Shown: positions 43,378 through 53,552 of the stretch, in pieces
How positions within the stretch are numbered: position 1 is the first letter of the stretch
How the letters are laid out: the number at the start of each line of letters is the position of its first letter
NCBI RefSeq assembly: GCF_947507565.1
Contig: NC_089193.1
Span: 1,918,325 to 1,982,324 of the forward strand
Source: Oscarella lobularis
Taxonomy: Eukaryota; Porifera; Homoscleromorpha; Homosclerophorida; Oscarellidae
Reading direction: 5' to 3'
DNA: 64,000 nt
Translations under genes and position numbers: made by a program
Notes under the pieces: model-generated
The model's input: only the letters and a program-made list of their open reading frames with translations
Told to the model about the DNA's origin: nothing
Databases searched by the model: none

Positions 43378-44045
43378 ATGAACACGAGTGGCGCTTTTAT
43401 CCTGCTGGTAGCCTGCGTACTATCGAAAGGTGTGTATGCAAATGGGAAATTGGAGAGGGCGAGTATGCACTATGCTCTTTTTCCGTGTCCAGCTCAAAAC
43501 GGGAAGAGATGCAAGACTTGCTTGGACACACTGGCGCAATGCGAGGCGTCAGAAACCAGCGAATCATGCGCAGAAGAAGTGAACGAATGCAAAGTCGTCG
43601 TAAAGACGGTGCGTGGGCAAAAGACAGTTCAAAGAGGATGCGCCCCAGTCAATCGACAGCCTTCCGATTGCACCACAAGAAACTGTGCCTGCTACTGCCC
43701 AATACAAATTGGCTCTGTAACGTCATGCGGTGCGGACAGACGTGCAGTATAACGTTCCAAAGCTAAACTCTAGTTTTAGATCTTCCTGAGGGAAAGCAGT
43801 GTGCCGGTAGTCCTCTGCCAACTACCAGTAATCCAACTACTATCGCTCCTACGACGAGTATGGCCTCTGTGACCCCTACGAGTGCCACTATCTCTGCTGA
43901 AAGTACGTCTGCGATTACCTCTACTCCCACCTCTACTCCCACCTCTACTCCCACCTTTATCGCGACAAGTAGGACTGACTATAGAGGGTACCTTTTATGG
44001 CAAGAAGTAACGACTTGTGCTTTCGCTCAGGTGGCTCTCATATGA
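43378..44045 (+). CDS. Small secreted Cys-rich protein with Thr/Ser/Pro tail, copy B
   Basis: Exons 43378-43429, 43493-43729 and 43780-44045 sum to 555 bases (184 residues plus TGA). Same signal peptide and Cys-rich domain as copy A with few substitutions (RGCAPVNRQPSDCTTRNCAC). The Thr/Ser/Pro tract ends PTFIATSRTDYRGYLLWQEV and the protein closes TTCAFAQVALI, which is probably the ancestral end and moderately hydrophobic, so membrane or GPI attachment is possible. Without removing the 63-nt first intron the frame also stays open, giving an alternative reading MNTSGAFILLVACVLSKGVY and so on; splicing is preferred because only the spliced frame is shared by both copies. Confidence 0.7.
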
Positions 44046-44323
44046 CAACTCCTTTGACTGTCAGTATTCTGATTGTTCTTTCGCGTTTGGCACTATGACA
44101 CTGAAGAGAAAACTTATCTATAAGAGTTATGCATGGACGTGTAGACGTACTTTTCTAGAACATTTCCGTAATACAGACGTCGTTAAAAGAAAAGGAATCC
44201 GAGTTTGCCGCGATGCACACGTGCTTGGGGACAAAATATTTAAAATTCAAAGGACAGTTAACTGCATGCGTCCGATCCTACCTACTACTAGATAGGCTTT
44301 AAAACTCAAAATAAATTATTTAC

Positions 44324-46418
44324 CTAACCAAACGGCGAAGCAGTTGGATCAATATTTCTAAACATGTCAGCCAACGTGGGCCCCCTCGCCGTCATCGTCG
44401 TCTTTTCGTCCTCCCTCTTCAACGAAGGCGGCATATCCATTTTTATACCCAATACAGACGGTCCCAAGGGCTCTCCCCCGCCCTCCTCCTCCACGACAGC
44501 CGAAGTCGATCTCTTACCTCTAAGCCGAGGATCTCTCGACGCTTCGACCGTCGACTGCGTCAAGGGACCACCTCCGCGCGACGAAAAATCCTCAACGGAA
44601 TTTCGCGCGTCGTCAAGGGGACCCTGAAGGGGAACGCGTTGGGGAAAGGGACCGGAAAAGGATAGAAATGATTCGTCGCGCGGATTCGGAGCCGGCGGCG
44701 GTGGGAGTTCCATCTTGCCTCGTTGATTTATCAATAAGTGTGCAGGGGGTTCATAATGCGTGTCTTCAGGGGGGGCCCGTCTTGCGTCCACCCAGCGCGG
44801 TGGAATTGGTTCGATTTCTTGCTCAGGTGGCGACCAACGCGACTTTCGAAGTCGTGCTGCGCCGCCGCCGACGCCGCTCTCTTGCGGATCCGGCGGCATA
44901 GCGTGAAACGACGGGGGTAGAGGCGGCGGAAAATGTCTTACTTCAAAATCGTCGAAACGTCGCGGCGGCGGCGGCGGTTCAGGCGGCAAAAGTTCTCGTT
45001 GGATTAGATGAAGATGAGCTGGGGCGGAAGAATGCGGCGGCAACGGCGGCGGACTAAAATGTCTCCGTGGCTCAGGACGCATATCATGAAGATGTGGATG
45101 AGGAAAACGGTGATGATGAGGAAGAGGCGGCGGTAGAGGCGGCGGCGGCATTCGCGGCGGACTATATGCATCTCGTATCGGAATCATGACTGGCGGACTG
45201 ATATCCCGATGACGAGGATGATGATGATGATACGGAGGTCCTTCGTCAAATCCGGAGGGAGGCGGATGATCGAAAAATTCGCCGCCCCCGCCATGAGGCG
45301 GTAAATTAAAGGGTCGTGGCGGCGGCGGAAGCGGAAGGGGAGGACGCATGAATATTGTTTCGTCTTGTAGGTGGTGTGGCGGTGGAGGCGGAGGTGGAGG
45401 CGACTCGCCCGGCGGCGGCGGCGGCGGGGGCAACGGCAACGGTTCATTATAAACGCGATAATTGTCTTCCAATCGAGGCTGTTTAGGCATTGGAGGCGGT
45501 TCCAGATCATAGGGAAGTCGCTTGGGGATCGTTGGATGTGGCGGCGGAGGCGGAAGTTCTTTCGGCTCTGATATCCAATCGTTGGGGTGCTCGCCTATTT
45601 CCCATGATTGCTCTTGTTCCGGTTGGTATCCGTATTCCGATTGAGGTTCGTCGTCTTCCGCTTTTTCTTCGTCTTCTTTGGTGCCGTCCGCGGCGGCGGA
45701 GGCGGGAAGTCGCGAGCCGGCTAGCGGCGATTGAAGGTGCGCGGGAACGTCGTTGGAGGGATAGGGTAGAAGAACTTTCTTTCTGCGACCGATTACGAGT
45801 TGATTGACGACGCTGGGATGCGGCCTTCCGAGAACGGGGTTTTCATCGTCGTTTCTTCCGCTTCCGCTGTTGTAAATCTTCGGCAGTGCCGGTGGTGCCG
45901 TAGGGGGTGGAATCGCGGATGTTTCCTGCTTGTTCTCGTCGCGATTCGAGGAGAGAGACTATGGATAAATCGAGGAGGTAGGTATATACATGTGTGCTTA
46001 ACTATTGGATACCTTCTTTAGAAGCTCTTCCGTTTCTGGAGTCAAAGGATCGTGCGAAAAGCGACAGTTATCGCCGCTATGACACGAACTCTGCGTATGA
46101 AAGAACTTGCAGGGAAAATCCCGTACAAGAAGAAAGAGTCAAGGAAAAAATAATTTAAACCCTACCACCCTTATATAATTAATTCCTCATAGAGAGAAGG
46201 ATATCATGCATATAGAGACAATCGTTGCCTCGACTGCAGACGCCCGACGAATAAAACTTACAAACGTCGCGTTTTTTCGACCTCTCCCCGGCATGACGAA
46301 ACTCGCACGCGTCACCCTTGTGGAAAAAAATCGAGCCACGCCCACTCACTAAAAAATGTGCACACCTTCTTACATTGGCCCATAGACCAATATCTGCATG
46401 GAGGACGTTGTTGTTGGG

Positions 46419-46450
<32 letters not shown>

Positions 46451-47168
46451 GCGGCGGCGGCGGAGGCGGCGGCGGCGGCGGAGGCGGCGGCGGCGGCGGC
46501 GGCGCGTTCTCGTTTTCGTTCTTTTGCTCGATCGGATTTTCCGCGTGAGGAACCGCCGCCACCGCGATTTTTGTTTGGTTTTTCCTCGCTACGCGTGTTT
46601 GTGCGTCGACGCTCGTGTCTTTCCGGCCACGAGTCGTTCGAATCGCCGCTTTCCTATTTATTAATTATTTAATTATTTTTTAGGTGTTTTTTTGTCTGAG
46701 ACTATGATACTTTGCAATCGGATGAAGGCGAATCATTTAATTTGCTACCGGATGTGTCACGGTAACCGTAGCGGTCTTTGTAGTAGTCTGCCCATACGTC
46801 GAGGCCTCTCTGCGTGTGCAAAGTACCGTGCGTTAGCCCACGTGAACACAGGAGCAGGAAAGCCCGTATAGGGCGTATCGGTGCGGTTCCCCCGAAAGGG
46901 GCCCCGCACGCGCATAACAGTGCTATACCTTTCGATTAGCGCGATTGGAGTGAGACTTAGAGAAGTTAGACTTAATGGCGTCTGATTTCGACAGTAAAAG
47001 GGGCTCGGGCCCCTTTTGAGGGAAATCCGCGACGGGCGTGCCGTCGCCGCCTTTTGCCGTCTCCTCGTCCCGATCGGACTCGACGATCTCTCCCTCTTCT
47101 AAGTCCTCATCAATCTCGCCTTCTTCGGGTTCGCTCTCGTTTCGCGGCGGAGAATTCGCGTCTTCCAT
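44324..47168 (-). CDS. CCCH zinc-finger protein of the ZC3H4/6/8 type
   Basis: Nuclear RNA-binding protein class linked to transcription-termination control of unstable RNAs. Start [20 protein letters not shown] (47166-47168). The next exon encodes an Arg/Lys/Glu segment, an Ala run and a Gln run, then three CCCH fingers: [19 protein letters not shown] (split by a 45-50-nt intron), [20 protein letters not shown] and [20 protein letters not shown]. After TPETEELLK comes a long Pro/His-rich C-terminus containing [18 protein letters not shown] and the family-typical [10 protein letters not shown], ending [16 protein letters not shown] (stop at 44324-44326). The trinucleotide array at ~46430-46500 reads as polyAla/polyGln in the frame that matches the fingers, but as polyPro/polyAsn in another, so automatic gene calls may choose the wrong frame. 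Confidence 0.87.
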
Positions 47169-47418
47169 TTGGTGGGGGTCTTCTAAGCGCGAACTAGCGG
47201 GGAGTGTGATGCGTGCGCGTCGTTAAAAATACTGTAGTGCGTATGGCACTGTCAGCGCGCGATAAATGGACCGATCCGCTTTGCCTGGTCGACGATTTCC
47301 TGCGTAGTTAGGAACGGGGTAAAAAAACGGCTCTGCTCACTTCACTGCGCATGCGATTTCACGCGCGCTACCTCGGAAATGTTGTCCTTTCCTTCTCACG
47401 TGAGTGCAGTGTGAGCAA

Positions 47419-48584
47419 ATGGACTACGGCACGTTTAGCCAGATCGAGCAGCGAGTACAGCAGGTGCTAGTCTGTATTGATTCCTATGCTTGCGTTCGCT
47501 CAAAATCCTACGCAGAGCGCTTTTGCTGATGGAAAAATCGGCGTCATATCAACTTCCTCTGGGCACTTCTCTGGCTCTCAAGTACAGTCATCCAACTGGC
47601 TTAGTAACAAACGAGCTATTTTGTGCAGGTTGCACAGCTGCTTGGTCATTTTCCCCACGCTAGTGATCAAATCAAAGCATTGAGAGCGATGCAACCAGTA
47701 TACCTTCATCGAATCTAAATCTTTGGTAGTTCCCTTACTAAAATCGTCTAGCGAGTTTGGTCTCTTACTTGCAACGATGTCAAAACGATATTGGATAAGT
47801 TTTCCTTTGCAAGCGACAAAATAACGGCGTTGGACATCGCCGTCAGGTTTTAATTAATTAATTAATTAATCTGCGACGAGGCTCGACTCTCGCACAACCT
47901 AATTTAGATCAATTACCGATCCAGGAAACAAATTTGTGATTCTCGACAGTTTCTCCTTTCAATCAGACAAAGAAAGAGCTCGATCATTACTAGAGGTATA
48001 GACCAATTAGAATATATCGTAAATTTTTTTTAATGTGACGTATCTTTAGGGTAGTGGCGGGGCCGGAATGCCACCGCAGAGCACCGGCGGTTTTCCACCG
48101 CCGTCAGGATTTCCCCCATCAGGTGGATTTCCTGGCCAAACGTATCCTCCTCAGAGTCAAAGCTCAGCTGCTTATCCACCACCAATGGGGGGAATGTTTC
48201 CTGGAAATCCATCCGCTGATATGGTCTTATTTCGCTTTTCTTGTGTATCTAACGAAAATGCGTTTGTGTAGACAATGGCTGCGGGACAGGCGATGGGTCA
48301 AATGATGGGAGCCACTATGGGTACAATGAACGCAATGGCCTCTGGAATGCAAGCTGGCATGATGGTGAGTACTACGCAACAGTGACGTCAGATTTTACGT
48401 TGTGGTGATTTTTTAGGGATATCCTCCGCCCGCTGCTGGCGGATTTCCTCCCGTTGGATCATCGTATCCGCCACCTGGAGGCCCTCCTCCTCCTGGATCA
48501 GGGTATCCTCCTGGATCAGCGTATCCTCCAGGAGGATCCGCTTATCCGCCGCCACCCGGTTCCGGCTATCCTCCGCCATTTTAG
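47419..48584 (+). CDS. DUF4476-like protein with Pro/Gly-rich tail
   Basis: Exons 47419-47463, 47629-47697, 47752-47846, 47908-47995, 48050-48223, 48272-48364 and 48417-48584 sum to 732 bases (243 residues plus TAG). The N-terminal ~100 residues form the repeated helical DUF4476-type pattern (VAQLLGHFPHASDQIKALRA; VKTILDKFSFASDKITALDI; FVILDSFSFQSDKERARSLL). The rest is Pro/Gly/Tyr-rich, with a Met/Ala/Gly segment (MAAGQAMGQMMGATMGTM) between two proline-rich parts ending GGSAYPPPPGSGYPPPF. No signal peptide. It is divergent from the ZC3H gene (250 bases between start codons). Molecular function unknown for this family. Confidence 0.8.
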
Positions 48585-48823
48585 AATTATACAGACTTTC
48601 CGTTGTTGCCAACGCGAACTCGTATTTTTGGGGTGTTTGGTGTGATTAAAAACCGTTCTCAAAAGAGGTTTTCTTATGAAGGTGACAGACAAGTATTGAT
48701 CAAACCTTATACAAGCAAAAGATGTCCTTCTGGTGAGTGTGCAGATCCGCAGTCACGGATTATTGCCGTCTTGATTTGATTTCTACACAAAACTAAAATT
48801 ATCTACATGCATTCATAACGAGA

Positions 48824-51412
48824 CTAACGTGCCTGGGCAAAAAGCCTTTGAAGCAGGGCCACAAGCAGAGATATCCCTAAGGGACAAATAATCAAGAACA
48901 CAAATGGGCCCAAGATATGAGCAGTGAAAACAGGTAAAGGTCCAACCGATCCAACAGAGGGCGAATCGGCCTCAAGTAGTATACCGCAAATATCCACGTT
49001 CCAGTAGGACCTTAAGTCGAGAAGTTCTTGCGATTCTCTAAATTTCAGAACTGCCACGGAGAAATCCTTTCGGTAAGGCATTCCTTTGGGCATTGCAATA
49101 CCATAGCCTTGTAGATGGAATGCTTTGCCCGCCAGTCGCGCATTGCACGGCTTCTGATTGACGTAGTAGTACAAAGTAGGCGATTCCCAGATAAAGACGT
49201 AAGGCTCTGACGCGTTTTTGACTCTCGCAACACCCTCTTGCACCGACGACACCATAGACTGAGGATTAAGACGAAGATACGAAGCCACTCTCTGATTAAT
49301 TTGTAGCTGTGACTGCATAAAAAAGGACTCGACAGTCGAATTCGCCACCGTTCCGTACGAGATATCTGACTGAGCGGACAGCTCCGCAATAGAATTTATA
49401 GGAGTTATAGTCGTTGGATAAGTGAGAAAGGCAGCCAAATTCGCCGTGTACGTAGAAACAATGATTAGAACAAGAAAATACCAACCGAGAAGAAGAATTT
49501 TAGTTGGAATTTGACCAGCATTGCTCGGACTTTGACTGAAGGCAGATGCGAGGAAATACCACGAAGCGTTGATCAACTTTTTTCCCAGTGGGTCTTTTGT
49601 TTCGTCGCTTTGAGCGTTCCCGCTATCGGGCGAATTCTGAGCGGACAAGAAACTGATGAGAGGAATGGAGAGTGTAGCCACGACGAGAGTTAGCAGTACA
49701 GTTACCCAAGCATATAGATTGAATGGCTGCAAAAAGGTTGTCCACGTGCTATACACTGGAACTGGTTTCCCTGTCATCAGAAGGAGGCCGTAGTCATACC
49801 ATGGCATTGTGAATTCGACGTATTTTTCCCTGTTAGGTGTAATTGTCAATGCTCCAGCTCCCAAATCAGCTCTCTGGGAGAAATCATTGAATGTATTTAA
49901 GGAAATATTTTTTCGACTTACGCAGTTGTAAACTTCTCCCACGATTCCTGAGCTACTGTTTGGAAAAACCTGTCCGGGCGTTCCATCAGGTGCAAGTTTC
50001 ATTTCAAAAGAAAAATTCAACTCTTTGGACAGATAAGTGAGCGCGTCCACCACAGCACCACTGATAGAAATGATTTCGCTCAAGTTGTTTCTTTGAACCA
50101 TAATATAAGGCACCTCCTAGAGTCCCAGTAGATACAAAAAACATCTCAGTTATTCAATATTTACCTCAATAACCGATACAACGAAATGATAGCGACCGTC
50201 TTTACCTCGCACAGCTGGCAAACAAGTCGAAACATCTCTTCTTCTTCTTCTTGCAGACCCTATTAGGTGTAACTCCCCTTCATCATACTTTCCTATCTAA
50301 ATTTCTAGTTTCTTTCTCAGACACTCTTAAAGTCATAGCAGTATACCAGATCTTTAGAGGATTGATCCAGCTGATAGACATCGTATGATAAACGCTTCTT
50401 TTTTCTGGTTTCCAACTAAAAAACTAATCAGTCTCGGTGCATGTAGTTTCCAAGAAGACTTACAGCTGCTTGAAACGCCGAGTAGCTATCGTAAGGAAGT
50501 TGTTTCGTAGATAAAACAGCTTGATATAAGTCGGCACTATTTGTCTAGTGCAGGGAACTTTATGTGAGCACCTATGTGATTCAAAACGACATGCAAATAC
50601 CAGTGTCTTTCTGCTGGATCTGAGGCCTTCGTAAAGTTCATTGAGTCTCTCAATCTCCATCGTATTTAGAAGCCTTCGATTTATGGAATAAATTTCCGTG
50701 TTATCCATGTCGTCGCGCCAAAATGTAGAATCTTCCTCGACCTAATAGGCGACTGCAAAAGAGAGAAAAAGCCTAAATGTGTAGTCGTACCTTGGAAGCA
50801 ACGTTATCACTCAAAATCCACGCAACCGGCTTTCGATATAAAGACTGAATGGACTGATGAAACAGATCGACGAACCTTCTATAGCAATCCGTCGGAGTCA
50901 AGCACACTACAAAAACCGCGTCAATATTCGAAAAAATCGTCAGATGATCAAAGCAAGTGAAGAGAACGCTAAACGATTTTTCCAAAAATCCTTCGTAAAC
51001 GGACTCCTTTAGGCAATTATCGGAGAAGTACGCTATAGAATGCCATCGTTTCTCAACAGCCAACGCAACTGCAGTCTCCATTTGGCTCAAGATCAAATTC
51101 TCGAAACCCAACGTAAAGTTTCCCAGCACGGAAGCGACGAGAAGACGCGCGGTGGCGGCGAAGTGAGAAGGGCGTGTGGAGTGAGTCATACCATTGTCGA
51201 GAGACATGCTATTAGCCACGCTTATCTTTTGATTCGAAACCTCTTTGAGTCGAAAAAGAAGTCGGTTCAGATGCTCGTCGTCGAGAAAGTCCGACGGGGT
51301 GATTACGGCTGAAAATGGAGAATAAAACACGCCATGTGTACGTATAAAACTTACTGATATCTGCAGCTGCTATGCTGAGGAGGACTAACGGCAAAATTGA
51401 AAACTGCATCAT
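48824..51412 (-). CDS. Ionotropic glutamate receptor-like channel
   Basis: Ligand-gated cation channel at the cell surface. Start MMQFSILPLVLLSIAAADIS (51410-51412) gives a signal peptide; the amino-terminal domain is spread over several exons to ~50,160. Ligand-binding half S1 has VPYIMVQRNNLSEIISISGA and GALTITPNREKYVEFTMPWY (the Arg that binds the alpha-carboxylate is kept). Then M1 (YAWVTVLLTLVVATLSIPLI), a pore region with AFSQSPSNAGQIP, M3 with the gating motif SYTANLAAFLT written as TYTANLAAFLT, S2 with VFIWESPTLYYYV (binding Glu kept), and M4 (HILGPFVFLIICPLGISLLV). TAG as CTA at 48824-48826. A 48-nt GTAAGT...CAG segment after GIVGEVYNC is most likely an intron that happens to be open and in frame. 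Confidence 0.88.
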
Positions 51413-51552
51413 GAGTACTCTCTCTTTCAACCCGGATGCTCTTTGTTCCCTCTACCTCCCCTTTTTTACAACAAATCATCATGCGTGGGATCTCACACCT
51501 CTGCTCGAGTCGAATTTATTAATTAATAAGCGAAACGTTGTTATAATCTTAG

Positions 51553-52361
51553 CTATCGTCTCTTCTTCTCTATCCGGCCTTTTTGGACAACTCTTTTGCT
51601 AGTGGATGGATTCAAAGATGTCAGCTTGCTTTTCCACCAACCATAAGGTTTTCCACTAGAGAAGTATGTTTTCTGTGTAGACTCATAGATGAGGTCACTG
51701 TACCTTGAACTGCTGCCTCTGTCACTCTGCCGTTTAGCTCTTTTTCTTAGGAGCACTGCTGTTTCCTTATCCATCTACCAAGTAGTTTGATTAATAATTA
51801 ATTAATAAAACTCTCCTATGTAGTTGTACTGATTCTAATTCTTTCTTTTCTCTTTCCTTTGCTAATTTTCTCCTATGCATAAGTTCCGGGTATGGCATTT
51901 TCAAATTTTTCGCGGGCTTGGATCCAGGCAAAGGGCCTAGTTTCTTTTCAAATTTTTTCTTCTCTTTACTGGTGACAAGTTCAGCAGCTGAAATTCAAAT
52001 GTTTTGTACTAAATCAATTTTTTTCTGCTTATTACCAATTTTTTGCACTTCGACCATCGTTTTTCGATATTCGGCTCCATTGACTCGTCTAGAAAATGAC
52101 GTCGTCACTAACTAAGTCACTGTAGGTACGAAACGACTACGTTTGCTGTTCTTCTGGGGCTTTGACTGCTTGGTTACTGACATTCTTCGAAGGTCTATCG
52201 CTTTTTCTCGCGCTAGCTCGAAAAGGCGGGCCTCTCTCGACAAATCTGACCACCTGAGGAGGCGGTCTAACCTTTCGTATTACTAAAGGACGAAAAATAG
52301 AGCCGAAAACCCAAAAGAAAACCGAGATCGACAACAACCTTTCGACATTCGACTCAAGCAT
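51553..52361 (-). CDS. Small basic protein, unidentified
   Basis: Exons (minus strand) 52141-52361, 52036-52088, 51830-51987, 51704-51774 and 51553-51655 sum to 606 bases: 201 residues plus TAG. Start MLESNVERLLSISVFFWVFG, a hydrophobic segment and then a highly basic protein: RVNGAEYRKTMVEVQKI, SKEKKKFEKKLGPLPGSKPA, MPYPELMHRRKLAKEREKKE, ending KPYGWWKSKLTSLNPSTSKR. The KLGPLPGSKPAKN region with following KE-rich helix suggests a conserved nucleolar/ribosome-biogenesis-type basic protein, but I cannot name the family. The last 48-nt intron has no stop and is a multiple of three, so a 217-residue unspliced form is also possible. Divergent from SUMF1. Confidence 0.6.
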
Positions 52362-52395
52362 GCGCACGTGGATACGAGTAGACTAGGCTGTAAAC
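52362..52395. promoter_or_regulatory. 34-base head-to-head spacer between start codons (basic protein / SUMF1)
   Basis: The minus-strand ATG ends at 52361 and the plus-strand ATG begins at 52396, so the two genes must share a bidirectional promoter with transcription starts inside each other's coding or leader sequence, or start further in than annotated. GCGCACGTG-type E-box at 52361-52369. No TATA box. Confidence 0.5.
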
Positions 52396-53490
52396 ATGTG
52401 GAAATCGTGGACGCTAGCGTGTCTGTTACTGCTCCATCTTGCAAATGCAAGCGAAACGGAGCAATGCAACGCGGAAGACAGCAAATCGTCGTGCGGATGC
52501 GGCGACGGGGCGACGAATCGCGAGCGACGCGACGCCGAACAGCCGCCACCGCCCCAAAACGACCAAAAAGCCGATCTCCTTCACGATTTCGACTCGTATC
52601 CGCGCACAAATCAGATGATTCGAATCGAAGGCGGAACGTTCACAATGGGCCTCGATAAACCGATCATTGTCGCCGACGGCGAGGGCCCCAGTCGACGCGT
52701 TCGCGTCGATTCCTTCTACATGGACGTGCACGAGGTTAGCAACGCCGAGTTCGCGCGCTTCGTCGCCGATACGGGATACGTGACGGAAGCGGAAAAATTC
52801 GGCGATTCGTTCGTATTGGACGCGCTCGTTCCCGCTGAGATTGAGAAGACGATAACGCAGGCAGTTGCCGCTGCGCCCTGGTGGCTTCCCGTCAAAGGAG
52901 CCGATTGGAAGTCGCCTGAAGGACCCGGTTCTAATATTGGCGCCAGAATGGATAATCCCGTCGTGCACGTGTCGTGGAACGATGCCGTCGCTTATTGTGC
53001 GTGGGCGGGGAAGGAGTTGCCGACGGAAGCGCAGTGGGAATATGCGTCGCGAGGCGGTCTGGACAATCGGCTCTTTCCGTGGGGAAACAATCTGACGCCG
53101 AATGGGCAACATCGGATGAATATATGGCAGGGTACGTTTCCGACGGAAAATTCGGCCGAAGACGGCTACGTTTCTACGTGCCCCGTGACGGCATTTCCTC
53201 CTAATAAATACGGATTATATAATATGGTTGGAAACGCGTGGGAGTGGGTTTCTGATTGGTGGACGATACGGCACGCTGGGGAGGATCAGGTGAATCCGAC
53301 GGGACCGCTCAGCGGTCAGGACAGGGTGAAGAAAGGCGGTTCATACATGTGTCACAAGTCTTACTGCTATCGTTACCGCTGTGCCGCTCGAAGTTCCAAT
53401 ACTCCTGATAGTTCGGCGGCTAATCTGGGATTCCGCTGTAGTTCTCGCACGCGTCCCACGCACAAAGACGTCGTCATTCTTGAAAATTAG
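52396..53490 (+). CDS. SUMF1: Formylglycine-generating enzyme (sulfatase-modifying factor 1)
   Basis: ER enzyme that oxidises the active-site cysteine of sulfatases to formylglycine. One uninterrupted 364-residue ORF, which is unusual here because nearly all neighbours have introns. Signal peptide [19 protein letters not shown], a Cys-rich/acidic linker ([14 protein letters not shown]), then the FGE-sulfatase domain: [88 protein letters not shown]. The catalytic pair lies in [20 protein letters not shown] (both cysteines present), followed by [17 protein letters not shown] 53488-53490. Its intact length and motifs say it is functional despite lacking introns. Confidence 0.96.
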   Translation: MWKSWTLACLLLLHLANASETEQCNAEDSKSSCGCGDGATNRERRDAEQPPPPQNDQKADLLHDFDSYPRTNQMIRIEGGTFTMGLDKPIIVADGEGPSRRVRVDSFYMDVHEVSNAEFARFVADTGYVTEAEKFGDSFVLDALVPAEIEKTITQAVAAAPWWLPVKGADWKSPEGPGSNIGARMDNPVVHVSWNDAVAYCAWAGKELPTEAQWEYASRGGLDNRLFPWGNNLTPNGQHRMNIWQGTFPTENSAEDGYVSTCPVTAFPPNKYGLYNMVGNAWEWVSDWWTIRHAGEDQVNPTGPLSGQDRVKKGGSYMCHKSYCYRYRCAARSSNTPDSSAANLGFRCSSRTRPTHKDVVILEN

Positions 53491-53552
53491 TATCTTTGTT
53501 TGTTCTTATGTCTCTATATGCTATGAAATTTTTTTTTTCACTTTCTACTCGA

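Larger units (their letters stand above)
36585..44009. repeat. Tandem segmental duplication, unit 2 (~7.4 kb)
   Basis: Repeats the order of unit 1: NUP62 5' fragment, helical gene B, surface gene B, Cys-rich gene B. Differences from unit 1 include a 220-bp deletion inside the NUP62 fragment (joining at CTGT), a shorter Ser/Pro stalk and many small indels. Sequence after 44009 is single-copy. Confidence 0.9.
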
